A DNA stretch of 64,000 nt from Shinisaurus crocodilurus (GCA_021292165.1 CM037879.1:283872272-283936271); one strand, 5' to 3'. Shown: positions 32,561 to 42,436, numbered from the stretch's first letter. Numbers and translations are program-made. Notes: generated from the letters alone by a model not told the origin.

Positions 32561-32924
32561 CACCAGCAGGAAAAAAAATGTTTTATTTTATATCTCTCTC
32601 TGCTGTTATGTATCTGTATTTTAATCTTAATGTGTTTTTAACTGACTGCTGTTGTCTGACATTTTATCTGCTCTTACCTAATTGCCATATTTGTTTGGGT
32701 TGTGTGTGTTCTTTTATGTGTCATTGCTCCTACTCAACAGAGGACAGTCCGCTGTTTGAAGAGCTGTCAAAGGACAGTTCTGTGTTTGAAAGTATCCCCT
32801 TTTATTTCTTACTTTCTTTCTTTCTTTGGAATTATTTTTATTTAAATTTCAAAGTATACAAATCAACCATCAAACACAATACAACAGCAAAACATTTCAA
32901 ATGAGCAAGGTTCACAAGAGTGGT

Positions 32925-33350
32925 CAGTTGGCTTTGCCTAATAGGTTTCTCCAGAAATTTCCATGAGACAGAGGGGGTTGCAACTTGCATGCCCCTTCTA
33001 TGGCTCTTGGCAAATAGGATAAATGCTGTGCCAGACCAGAGAATGTAGAAGTCATACTCCACCACAGGTTTGCATATAATGTCCTCAAGTCTTTGGACAG
33101 CTCTTCCATTAGTGCCAAGTGCCAATGTATTTTTCCAGGCATTCAATGAGGCGGGTTCTCTGGCTGATTTCCATACTGTGGCTATTTCAGTTCTAGCTGT
33201 ACTCTGCAAAAAAATAAATTTAAAAAATGGCATTACTTTATACAATAGGTTTATACCTTGGACCAGAATCTTTGTATAGTTGGACAATCCCACCACATAT
33301 GGTTGAATGTGCCTCTCCGTTTTCAGTTCCACCAAGAGTATGGGCTATTT
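32925..33350 (-). pseudogene. L1-type ORF2 C-terminal remnant
   Basis: On the minus strand, near 33265-33310, one frame reads HMWWDCPTIQRFWSKV, like the C-terminal HMWWSC motif of the L1 at 60252. Another frame slightly downstream gives ARTEIATVWKSAREPA, like the ARKWK region. The motifs are in the expected order but in different frames, so the copy has several frameshifts. It ends against an L2-like 3' tail at 33366. Confidence 0.6.
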
Positions 33351-33365
33351 GTCTTACAGTTGTTG

Positions 33366-33368
33366 TCG

Positions 33369-33410
<42 letters not shown>

Positions 33411-33800
33411 ATTTCATTCCTATACTGCCCAATAGCCGAAGCTCTCTGGGCAGCTCACAACAATTCACAAAACACAATACAATAAAAATAGCATAAAACA
33501 CATATATTTTTTTCCAATATACAAAATTTAAAAACAATTGAACAGCCAAAACAATTCCAGTACAACCAGACCCATCAAAAGCAGCTGCCACAAATGTCCC
33601 ATCATGCAATCAAACACTATTAAGTGCCATTAAATGCCTGGGAGAAGAGGACAGGTCTTAACCTGGAGCCAAAAAGATGACAGAGTTAGTGCCAGGTGGG
33701 TTTCAGTGGGGAGATCATTCCATGAACAGTGGACTGCCACTGAGAAGGCCCTCCCAGTTATTGCCACCCTCTGAGCCTCACTCAGAGGTCGCACTTAGAG
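33366..33800 (-). mobile_element. L2-like LINE 3' end with (TGA)n tail
   Basis: On the plus strand, a (TCA)n run (33369-33411) is followed by CTGCCCAATAGCCGAAGCTC, an AT-rich 3' UTR, and a decayed C-terminal frame (GCCACTGAGAAGGCCCTCCC). The repeat run sits exactly where the element's 3' tail should be. Confidence 0.7.
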
Positions 33801-33872
33801 GAAGGCCTCAGATGTTGACCGTAGGGTCCGGGTAGATATAAATATGTTTCAATGGTTGTCAGACCTCTATTT

Positions 33873-34007
33873 CAGTGTTCTCCAACCTTGGGTCCCCAGA
33901 TGTTTTTGGCCTACAACTCCCAGCATGCCCCAGGCAGCTAAGCAGGCTGGGGCATGCTGGGAGTTGTAGGCCAAAAGCATCTGGGGACCCAAGGTTGGAG
34001 AACATTG
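33873..34007. mobile_element. Foldback hAT-like MITE, family A (copy 5)
   Basis: Complete arms. Flanking octamers CTCTATTT (33865-33872) and CTCTTTTT (34008-34015) agree at 7 of 8 positions. Confidence 0.88.
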
Positions 34008-34234
34008 CTCTTTTTTGATGGCATCCTCTCTTTTGAAGGGTTGTCCAGTCCAAGCCTGAAGCAAAGATAAAGAAGAAGGATATGGGAGAGTAGGACATTT
34101 AATGTTGCCCATCGACAGTCAGGCCCTGGACAGTAGCCTCACACAGCTCACCTGGTCACAGTCTTCCACACTGTGGTGGGAATTTCCATGTTAATTATAG
34201 AAATTATTTCTAATTTAGGGCACAATTTTATTTA

Positions 34235-34335
34235 TTTATTTATTTATTTTATTTTATTTTTATACCGCCCAATAGCCGAAGCTCTCTGGGCGGTTTACAG
34301 CAATTAACAAGACAGTCCCTGCCCGCAGGCTTACA
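34235..34335 (-). mobile_element. L2-like LINE 3' tip
   Basis: (TTTA)n, then TATACCGCCCAATAGCCGAA and CTCTCTGGGCGGTTTACAGC. The same tip occurs at 4983 and 33418. Confidence 0.7.
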
Positions 34336-34442
34336 ATCTAAAAAGACACGACACACAAGGAAAAAGGAATGGGGAGGGAAGAAGGGGGAATTCTATGTCC
34401 CTCCAAACTTGTCGGGGGGGGGCATAGAAATGGCCCTGGAAG

Positions 34443-35098
34443 CGCAAAAAGATAATCTTAAGATGATATGGGAAATGGAATTTGAGGAGGAGATATCGAA
34501 TGCAGGGTGGAAAAATATTTGGGGCAGACGTATATTAAGAAATATGTCAGTAAGGATAAAAGAGAATTTTTTAAAAACTATTTGGAGATGGTATTTGACT
34601 CCAGTAAGATTAAATAAAATAGACAGTAATTGTGCTCCATTGTGTTGGAGAGGTTGTCAGGAACTTGGTACTTATGCTCATAGGTGGTGGAGTTGTAAAA
34701 GTGTATTGGATTTTTGGAATAATTTTTTTTTAGAAATTTCAGAAATTACTGGCATTAATTTGGAGGTCTGTCCAAAATTAGCATTGTTATCAATAACGGA
34801 GAAACGTCTGTGCTCACAAGAGAAAAAGGAATTAATTGTAAGTTTGTTTACTGCAGGGAAATTACTGATAGCAAGGAATTGGAAAGTTCTACATCAGTAT
34901 TTAATTATAGATTGGTATAAAGAGGTGTGGGATATCGTTTTAAATGATAAACTAACATGTAGTATTAAATGTAAAAAGGGACAATTAAAGAAAAATAATT
35001 TTAAGGATATATGGGGACCATTTTTAGATTATGTTTTAGTAAAGGGAAAAGGGAGTAAGCCATGTCATGATACGATGTATTTTTGGAATACAGATTAA
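34443..35098 (+). pseudogene. L1 ORF2 C-terminal fragment
   Basis: About 218 codons in one open frame. It has NMSVRIKENF, IWRWYLTPVRLNKID, a cysteine-rich region (NCAPLCWRGCQELGTY then AHRWWSC), LEVCPKLALLSITEK, LIARNWK and a C-terminal KKGQLKKNNFKDIWG. It is closely similar in order and sequence to codons near the end of the L1 frame at 57875-60676, so both copies belong to one L1 subfamily or to close ones. The frame is open to its natural stop, which suggests a fairly recent insertion. It begins in mid-protein because reverse transcription stopped early, and it has no promoter. Confidence 0.92.
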
Positions 35099-35240
35099 TA
35101 ATGGATTATGTGGATAGAATTGGTCTTGGCCCCGGGGTGACGGGTGCACTTGGAGTTTATGATTTGTAGGTTTATGTCCTTTTTGTATCTGTGTTCTTTT
35201 AAAAATATATAAATAAAAAATATTTTAAAAAGAAGAAGAA
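34443..35240 (+). mobile_element. L1 LINE, 5'-truncated, with 17-bp target duplication
   Basis: A 798-bp insertion containing the last part of L1 ORF2, a short 3' UTR and an A-rich end. It is flanked by a perfect 17-bp direct repeat AGAAATGGCCCTGGAAG (34426-34442 and 35241-35257), as expected from target-primed reverse transcription. Confidence 0.93.
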
Positions 35241-35259
35241 AGAAATGGCCCTGGAAGGC

Positions 35260-35940
35260 ACTGTGACCTTGGAAATCCCTCCGGAGGTTGTAGTGCCATG
35301 GAGCACCCCCCCAAACCTTGTAGCCAGTGAATTTTTTTCTGCGCCGGCAGGGAACCAAAGATTACATCTTCAGTTTCCCTATGGAGGGGGGGAGGGAGGC
35401 ACCGCTGGATTCCGAGGAATCCAGGCAGCGCCTCAGCATCTCCTCCTCACGAGGAGAGGAGAAACATCTAGACAGCTGAAATCTAGATGTTTCTGAGGGC
35501 ATGGGGAGTGTGGCCGATATCCGGGTTCAGAGGGTTGCAAGCACCCTCATAGGATTGCGCTGCCCGACATATAAATTAGCATAAGCACATTTTATGTAAA
35601 TCTATGTCCCTTGTGTCCTCTTTTTGGGTGACACATTTCCTTCTTTTTGTCAATGCATGAATTGACATCCTAGAAAGAAGAGCTTGGGCCTAGTGGGCCA
35701 TGCCACTGCAAGCTGAGGCTCAGATGGTAGGGTGCTACTCTACATGAAAATATCCCCTGCATATCAAAAGCAGCCATGTCGTCATGGAGAAGGCAGAGCA
35801 CCTTTGTGCGAGCAAGAAAACAAACCATAAACAGTCAGGCTGGTCTGTGTCAGGTTGGCTGGCGCGAGCCTACTCAAATTTCCATCCTGACCCTGTCCAA
35901 AAGGCAGGCAAACCATACCTGAAATCAAATCATTGGTACT
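35260..35940. other. No recognised gene; local inverted repeats
   Basis: GAAACATCTAGA and TCTAGATGTTTC (35461-35495) form a short hairpin. No coding motif. Confidence 0.4.
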
Positions 35941-35947
35941 TGTGCAT

Positions 35948-36140
35948 TTCCAGCGGACTGAGTGTCACTCAATGGTAGACCATGTGAATGGCCCAGGTTC
36001 AGTCACGGACAACTCTGAGGGAAAGGTCTCAGGTAGCAGGACCAGGGAAGACCTCTTTCTCTCTCTCTCTCTGCCTGAGACTGAGGAAAGACACTGCCAG
36101 TCAGAGCAACCAATATTAGGCTAGATGGAACGGTGGCATT
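35948..36140 (+). mobile_element. tRNA-derived SINE (second family), diverged
   Basis: TGTCACTCAATGGTAGACCA then GCCCAGGTTCAGTCACGG (A and B box remnants), a (CT) run, then GACACTGCCAGTCAGAGC and AGGCTAGATGGAACGG. Confidence 0.7.
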
Positions 36141-36150
36141 GCTCAGAATC

Positions 36151-36370
36151 CAGGGGAGGCTGGTGACTCCTATTTCAGTGGGGGCTCCTTTTCCATTTCA
36201 GGTTTTCCAGGCTTTATTTGAAGCATTGTAGGAGCTATCCGTGGTGAACCTATGTCAGACGTGGAGTTCAGCACCATGGATAGCTCCTGTGAAGCTTCTA
36301 ATAAAGCCCAAAAAACCTGTAATGGAAAAGGAGCCCCCACTGAAACAGGAGTCACCTCCAGCCTCCCCTG
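36151..36370. mobile_element. Foldback hAT-like element, family C
   Basis: A 220-bp inverted repeat starting CAGGGGAGGCTGGTGACTCC, with arms close to 100 bp that include GGGGGCTCCTTTTCCATT and its complement. Flanks TCAGAATC and TTGGCATC share 5 of 8 positions, so the duplication is weak. Confidence 0.75.
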
Positions 36371-36399
36371 TTGGCATCAGGCGCTGCTCCTCCCACCCT

Positions 36400-36900
36400 G
36401 CATTTTAGCTAGATGGCCGATTTTGGCCATCTAGCTGTGGTGCTTCAGAGCGGGAGGGAAAAGAGGCTAGAGCTCTGCTGGGATACATCATATCCTGGTG
36501 GCCCCTATCTCTTCCTTTCCCTGCCCCCCGGAACGTCCTCTATACCCCTTTCTCTGAGGTCATTCTTATGACCTCAGAGATGCAGCCAGTGCAGTTCTTT
36601 CCATGCCAGCTGTGATGGGGCCGGGGCGAGGATGCTCTGAGCCCAGAGTCCCAGCTCTGAGGTCGGAGCTATTTTCTGACCTTGGAGCTGGGACTCCAAA
36701 AAAATCCTACGGCTCTCTCTAGAGCAGTGTTCTCCAACCTTGGGTCGGCCTACAACTCCCAGCATGCCCCAGCCAGCTACGCTGGCTGGGGCATGCTGGG
36801 AGTTGTAGGCCAAAAACATCTGGGGACCCAAGGTTGGAGAACACTGCTCTAGACACTGTCTAGCGGGCCATGGGATTGCTCTGTAAGATATCTTACTCAA
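36400..36900. repeat. Repeat family D (copy 1), interrupted by a foldback
   Basis: CTTATGACCTCAGAGATGCA, GTGCAGTTCTTTCCATGCC, ATCCTACGGC and GGGCCATGGGATTGCTCTGT occur in the same order at 43490-43860. Copy 2 lacks the foldback insertion. Confidence 0.75.
36725..36846. mobile_element. Foldback hAT-like MITE, family A (copy 6)
   Basis: A 122-bp copy with a deletion in the left arm (GGGTCGGCCTAC in place of the longer sequence). Octamers CTCTAGAG (36717-36724) and CTCTAGAC (36847-36854) agree at 7 of 8. Confidence 0.9.
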
Positions 36901-36904
36901 AAGT

Positions 36905-37955
36905 TACGCTACGGCTGGCCTTCACCGTGCTCAAAAAGGAACCAGTATATTGAGGTTCCCATGTTACACAAGTTTATTTAAATATGATCAATTAATACAT
37001 CCGTTCAAAGCTGTGCGGTTATCTCCCAAAAGTTGACACAATCCTACTGCTACCAGAAAAGCAGAAAGGTTGCCACAGAAAGAGCAGACTCCTCCTGACC
37101 CTTTTCCTGCCTACCTAAGAGTTTCCTGCAGGGCTGGCCCAAGACACTGCTCCTTGAACTTACATTAAAGAAAACAGCAATGGAGTGCTTTAAATCAAAC
37201 CGGGGGCGGGGGATATATTTTGAAGTTAACATTTAAAAACAGATGAGGTGCCCCGCTGTACAGAGAAGTGTGTGTGTGTGTGTGTGTGTCTGTATCTTTG
37301 CTCTAAGAAATGTCAGAGAGTTGTATATTCATTCCTTGGGAGACCACCTGATGAGTACAGCCAATAACTTAGAATTCTGCGGTATATATCCACTGATAAT
37401 GGGCGGGTAAAAGCCTTTCAATCTCTTCTGAGTAAAAACTGCCACGCTACAAAAACCCAATATAGAGTTGGAAATTTGACTTCAAAGGAATTTACTATGC
37501 CTTGTTCTCCCTCTTTCCCGCCCCCCCCCCTCACTATTCAGACACTGGAGCCAAGCTTTTCTTAAAAAACACACACACAATATTTCAGGTGTCTGCATTT
37601 TAAAAGGCTTTGTTTATGTTACGGCTTTAGGTCAACTTAACAGGTATGTTTTAATGAAAACATTACCTCTCCGCGACCTACGGGATTTGAAGGTGAAAAT
37701 GCAGTCATTGGCAAAAGGAATCCTAATCGTCATGGATGAAGCTGTCAGCACTTAAGACATTGTTTTTTCACCTTAAAGCAAGTATCTTTCTAAGTTCACA
37801 CACCTCACACTGAAGAGCCTGAAACAGAGTGGGATGTAGGAACGAAAGCTGAAACTGAGATACAGGGGTTAAGGAAAGGTTACCATTCTAAAAGGTCTCT
37901 GTCACTCTATTTTTAGAAGTATTTTGGACAGGCCTACAAATCCCATTTATTATTA
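36905..37955. other. Unique-looking, non-repetitive
   Basis: (TG)n at 37267-37290 and a C-run near 37520. The part 37600-37780 is mixed-composition DNA with AGGTCA-type words. No coding motif. Confidence 0.4.
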
Positions 37956-37974
37956 GGCATGAGCCAAGAACCCA

Positions 37975-38420
37975 CTGCCTCAGGAGGTTTGCAAATGGAA
38001 CCAGCATTGAACTGAGGCTACAGATCAATAGATTATAAACTGGATCTAGTGGGAACTACAGTGCCACTGAGGAAGGCCGTTCGGGCCGAAACGCGTTTGG
38101 CTTCTCCACCAGATAACAGAAAAGCTTCTAAACCGTGAGGACCTATCCTGGGAAGCAACTAACAAAAACATTGGCACAAATAAGACTTCACCCAGAGATA
38201 AAAGTCCTTCAATCTGAAAAGACATTCAAGATTATCTTCAGCCCTTGAGAAGCTATATTTTACATGTCTATTTGTTTTTGGCTTATACGTGTTTTATATA
38301 TATATATATATATATATATTGTAAATCTTTGATATTATAAATTGAGTTTATTTCAATATACCTTTATTGGTGATATTTTTGGTTATTATATATTTTTCTT
38401 GACTTTTAAGTTTCTGTTCT
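37975..38420 (+). mobile_element. Penelope-like (or ribozyme-bearing) insertion
   Basis: A 446-bp insertion flanked by the 16-bp direct repeat ATGAGCCAAGAACCCA (37959-37974 and 38421-38436). It contains a hammerhead ribozyme motif (38049-38109), then an AT-rich 3' part with an (AT)n run (38295-38320). There is no open reading frame. Hammerheads of this compact type are known from the terminal repeats of Penelope-like elements, and a PLE-like protein remnant lies at 52780 in this window, so a solo PLE terminal part or a derived nonautonomous retroposon is the best reading. Strand is taken from the ribozyme. Confidence 0.72.
38049..38109 (+). ncRNA. Hammerhead ribozyme motif, type I, short helix III
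   Basis: All parts of a hammerhead can be placed. Helix I inner: GCCA (38063-38066) with TGGC (38098-38101). Helix I outer: GTGG (38049-38052) with CCAC (38106-38109), separated by an asymmetric internal loop. Core C3-A9: CTGAGGA (38067-38073), where position 7 is free. Helix II: GGCC (38075-38078) with GGCC (38084-38087) around a GTTCG loop, with one bulged A at 38074. Core G12-A14: GAA (38088-38090). Helix III: ACGCGT (38091-38096), able to give only two pairs within one molecule. Predicted cleavage is after T at 38097 (a GUU site). Such weak helix III is typical of PLE hammerheads that act as dimers. Activity is inferred, not shown. Confidence 0.72.
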
Positions 38421-38631
38421 ATGAGCCAAGAACCCAACATCACGGCAGGGGAGAAAAGCAGAATGATGACCCGTATATTTCTGGGATGCTTCTGGGTAAG
38501 AATAGCCCGGTGCATTCAGAACAAAAATGACACATTGTGCCCAGTTGCTGTATCTATGAATCAACTCTCGGCCCAAAGACACCTGAGGGAATATATAACA
38601 TTAGATCCAATGAAGTTCATATTCTCTAATA

Positions 38632-38706
38632 CAGTGTTCTCCAACCTTGGGTCCCCAGATGTTTTTGGCCTACAACTCCCAGCATGCCCCAGCCAGGAGA
38701 ACACTG
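38632..38706. mobile_element. Foldback family A, left part of a split copy
   Basis: The left arm, then a jump at CCCCAGCC to the last bases GGAGAACACTG. Its left flank CTCTAATA matches the right flank of the piece at 39062-39137 (CTCTAAGA) at 7 of 8. Confidence 0.75.
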
Positions 38707-39061
38707 GTATAACCACAGCCCAGAATCCTATCCGACAGTACAATCAAGTGACACCCAAGAGCCAATCCTATGCCACTTCCTGCTTATATATAAACAGACC
38801 ATTAAAAAAAAAAAAAAGTCTCATAGAACTTCTGAAAGATGCGAGTGGCCATCAAATTTCACATAAGAAAAGCGTGGTGTTTTGGTGAAGTTAAAAGAAT
38901 TGTAAATAATGGGAGTTGTAAGATTTCTCCAGTAGTTGCGGCGGACACAGTAAAGGATGTTGGACAAGATTTCAAAGGAAGGCTTCCCCAGAGTTGTGGG
39001 TGAGCCCCCTGTTTCTGTGCTATCCGATTAGGACGAGTGGAGAGCAACGTTAAGATGACAA

Positions 39062-39137
39062 GCCCAGCTACGCTGGCTGGGGCATGCTGGGAGTTGTAGG
39101 CCAAAAACCTCTGGGGACCCAAGGTTGGAGAACACTG
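39062..39137. mobile_element. Foldback family A, right arm only
   Basis: CCCAGCTACGCTGGCTGGGG through GGTTGGAGAACACTG. No left arm is adjacent. Confidence 0.75.
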
Positions 39138-39630
39138 CTCTAAGACAATTTGGTGTGGGCTTGCAACCATTCCAAACTGAGCCCACCTGCAGGGCCAACA
39201 TCAAGGGAAGGCATGGCCACCATGCACTTGCCGAGGGCCCACACCCTAGCAGTGTCCCACTGACAAGGGTCCCCTGGAGTTTGCTCCTCCTCTTTATCGT
39301 TGCGACCTGCCTGCTCACCAGCCCAGACAACGGTGGTGGTGAGAAGGAGGAGCAGCGGATGCCGCCACCTACTTGCTCACTGGCTCTCCGCCTGTCAGGC
39401 AGCCAAGCGGCAGCAGTGATGTGCATGTGAAGGAGGAGGATGAGCAAGAGCAGCCGGTGACAGCGGTGGTGAGAAGGTAGACTCACTGGGGGAGCGGGCC
39501 CATGGACGGCGTCTTGGCCAAGGGTCCTGAAAAACCCGGAGCTGGCACTGCCCAGCCATACTTGCAGAGCTCCATTCCTAGCTTTCCAGACTCCTACCCT
39601 GGGTTCCATTTTTTTCTGGTCATGCTATAG

Positions 39631-39769
39631 CAGTGTTCTCCAACCTTGGGTCCCCAGATGTTTGTTTTTGGCCTACAACTCCCAGCATGCCCCAGCCAGC
39701 GTAGCTGGCTGGGGCATGCTGGGAGTTGTAGGCCAAAAACATCTGGGGACCCAAGGTTGGAGAACACTG
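39631..39769. mobile_element. Foldback hAT-like MITE, family A (copy 7)
   Basis: Complete 139-bp copy with a perfect duplication TGCTATAG (39623-39630 and 39770-39777). Confidence 0.94.
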
Positions 39770-39954
39770 TGCTATAGTGTGATAAAGGTATTACAGAGAT
39801 AAAACTACTTTGGGGGGTGGGGGTGGATTGTTTTGCAGTATTGAAGTGAGTGCCCCATGTCAACAGAAATGATATCCTGAATCTATTCAGCTGTCTTGAA
39901 GGCTCAGGGCAGCTGAAGCCCCCAGTTCAGTGCTTCTGTGATACTGTCGTTAGA

Positions 39955-40140
39955 GTTGTACTATAAAGCCTCGGCGGGGCAGAACAAGGCTTTACATTGC
40001 CCTGCTCATGCCCCGCCGAGGCCGTACCTTTTTCTTCGGGCCGCTTGAAAAAAATCAAGGCAAGTGGGAGCGGCGGCGGGAATAAGGCTGGGCAGCACCC
40101 CCAGCCTTGAATACATCGCTAACTGTCGTCGGGCTTTAGT
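39955..40140. other. CpG-rich segment with GC inverted repeat
   Basis: GCCTCGGCGGGGCA (39969 on) pairs with TGCCCCGCCGAGGC (40009 on), followed by GGAGCGGCGGCGGG. The surviving CpGs contrast with the CpG-poor surroundings. No coding motif. Confidence 0.45.
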
Positions 40141-40174
40141 GCAGGAAACTTCTTAGTACGTAAGCCCTAGAACA

Positions 40175-40465
40175 TGCAGTATCTCCAAGGGAATCCAACC
40201 AGTCTGGTACCATTCATGGAGGAGAAGGCCATCGGTGGCTACTAGTCCTGATTGACTATATTCTTCCTCCAGTATCAGAGGCAGCATGCCTAAGTACTCC
40301 AGTTGCTGGGGAACATGGGAGGGAAGGTGATGCTGCATTCATGTCCTGCTTGTGGGTTTCCTGTGGGCAGCTGGTTGGTGTTGGCCACTCTGTGAACAGA
40401 ATGCTAGACTAGATGGACCCTTGGTCTGATCCAGCATGGCTTTTCTTGTGTTCTTATGTTCTTTA
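40175..40465 (+). mobile_element. CR1-like LINE 3' fragment
   Basis: GGAGGAGAAGGCCATCGGTG, CCTCCAGTATCAGAGGCAGC, GGTTTCCTGTGGGCAGCTGG, GACCCTTGGTCTGATCCAGC and the end GTGTTCTTATGTTC follow the complement of the copies at 47268 and 55172 in full order. Confidence 0.8.
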
Positions 40466-40484
40466 AAGGGCAAAGCATGCGCTC

Positions 40485-40830
40485 TACCTAGGGATGCCTG
40501 AAAAAATCAACCTTTGTGAATTCCAATACAAGCTGAGCTGATCCTCACCTCCCAGATCAACGCACCGATCAGGGAAATCCACCATCTTTCACACTCTCCA
40601 AATGTTTTGCTGCAGTTCTTGGCTCCAAAAAAGGGATCCAAATGCTTTTAAAATGTGCATTTTGTGAGAAAACACACTTTAAAATGTATGTTCAAATGTC
40701 CGTTGAATGACCATTTTCATGTGGATTTAAAAATAAATAAATGGGAGATTAATATGGAGGCCAGACAGAACAGAGGTATGGCTGAACCCAGGCAAAAGTG
40801 ACTTGGGCTAGAAGCAGATGAATTTGTGCA
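40485..40830 (+). repeat. TAGGGATG-ended AT-rich repeat
   Basis: Begins CTAGGGATGCCTG and ends TTTGTGCATCCCTAA. AAATGTGCATTTTGTGAGAA subrepeats lie inside. Confidence 0.6.
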
Positions 40831-40839
40831 TCCCTAATT

Positions 40840-41350
40840 TAGTCTGTGCCTCTCTCGATTAAACCTGGGACCTCCCACTGTATCAGTGGCACAAATGCGA
40901 ACACCTGGATGAATGCGAACAGAGATGCCTTGCTGAAGTCTGCTCTCTTCCTCGCTCATGTACTGAATGTATGCCATGTGCCGTGTGTTTCACCATAATA
41001 AACCCAATATTCTTCTCTCTTCCCCCCCCCTTTTTCTTTTTGATGGCAACTGATTTTTTATTGCCATCTATTTAATCCTGAAATGTCAGTCGGTGGATCT
41101 CTCCTCTGGCTTTACAGGAGCACCTAATTGCATCGTTTGCTTCCCCGCACCCCGCCCTTCCCGGCACAGGCGTTCTTCCGCATAGCTTCTCTCCTGAGTG
41201 GGACTTGAAAGCCATTCATCATCTCCTGAGGAGGCAACGCTTATGCAATCTGGCATGATGTTAGCAACATCATCTCAAACTGAACTTCTACCACTCTCCA
41301 GACTGGCAGGGCTGATCCTGCCGCCCATCTGTTGTGCGATTCAGCTAAGC
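40840..41350. other. No recognised feature
   Basis: No motif that I can name. Confidence 0.4.
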
Positions 41351-41354
41351 AACG

Positions 41355-41624
41355 CCAGCTAGGAATGTGCAAGGAATCCACCTGGGGGGTCAAAATCTGG
41401 CAGATTGGCCCGGTTTCCCCCCCCCTCCCCAAGATTCTGGCCTGTCTCCCCAGCACCAGCACAGACTCCCTCCTCTGCAAGTTGAGCCAGCACACGGTCT
41501 TCTGTTTTTAAAGCGGGCTGCAATTTTGCATTTTGTTTTTAAAAGGCAGAGAGATTTGATCAGTTTGCATAAATACAGCCACGATTTGCGCAAATTGCGG
41601 CCATATTTTACTCAAATTTCCCTG

Positions 41625-41664
<40 letters not shown>

Positions 41665-41800
41665 AATCGTGGCCCACTTTAAAAGCAGAAGCTGGGGGGA
41701 AAAACACAATTCAGCCCGCTTTTGGGTCTCAATTCGGCAAGGTGAGCCAAAGTCCGCTGAGCACAAGCGGGTCAAGTTCTTCAGTGCTGCCCAACCCTAA
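41355..41800 (+). mobile_element. hAT-like nonautonomous element related to 25724
   Basis: Starts TAGGAATGTGCAAGGAATCC, contains GCCACGATTTGCGCAAATTG, an (AT)n run (41627-41661) and GCAAATCGTGGCCCACTTTA in inverted orientation, and ends near CTGCCCAACCCTAA. No target duplication found. Confidence 0.5.
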
Positions 41801-41809
41801 GGTCCCCAG

Positions 41810-42290
41810 CTGATAAGGGTTAAAATCCTCCTTTAGCAGTGCCTGTGGTCAGTCAGCTCACAGGCTGGCTTCAGCTGAGGTGACTCGGAGGAGCTTTCTT
41901 TTCTACCCCGAAATAAGCACCAGTGTCGATTGTTCAAGGGGCTGTTTTGACAGACCAGCCCACACCTAAGCCTTTCTTTCATTGCCTATAGAAGGGCTTA
42001 CCTGAGGTGAACTCGTCTGTTTGTTCAATACCTGAATAGATGTTGCTATGTGTGGGGCATCACCAAGTAGATTATCTACCCGTAATCTACTTGGGATTAT
42101 GGGTAGATAAGTGTGACCTGCAACAAAAGGTTATAGCATATTCTCACCTCCTGGCAGGAGTGATCCTGTTCAGGGTTCCTGCCAGCCAGCCATGCCCTTT
42201 TTCTCCAGATGCATTGTTAAGCAGTTACTGCTGGCTGGGGAACGCTGGGAGTTGTAGGACTTCTTTCTGTCTAAACATGCATAGGATTGT
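41810..42290. other. No recognised gene; partial foldback arm near 42180-42260
   Basis: CTGGCTGGGGAACGCTGGG then AGTTGTAGGA is a decayed foldback arm. A local inverted repeat lies at 42067-42112 (AGATTATCTACCC and GGGTAGATAAG). Confidence 0.45.
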
Positions 42291-42300
42291 GCCCTTAGAG

Positions 42301-42436
42301 CAGGGCTCTCCAACCTTGGGTCCCCAGATGTTGCTGAACTACAGCTCCCAGAATCCCTTGCCATTAGCCATGCTGGCTGGGTATGCTGGGAGCTGTAGGC
42401 CAGCAACATCTGGGGACCCAAGGTTGGAGGGCCCTG
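42301..42436. mobile_element. Foldback hAT-like MITE, family A variant (CAGGGCTCTCC end)
   Basis: 136 bp. The termini are CAGGGCTCTCCAACC and its complement, with TTGCTGAACTACAGCTCCC arms and a perfect duplication CCTTAGAG (42293-42300 and 42437-42444). It is a subfamily distinct from the CAGTGTTCTCC copies. Confidence 0.94.

Noticed and set aside
34409..34442. Upstream start of the L1 fragment frame
   Set aside because: The first dozen codons lie in the target duplication and flanking DNA, not in L1. The element starts at 34443.
42067..42112. Local inverted repeat AGATTATCTACCC...GGGTAGATAAG
   Set aside because: Short, single and without element termini. It could be a simple duplication.
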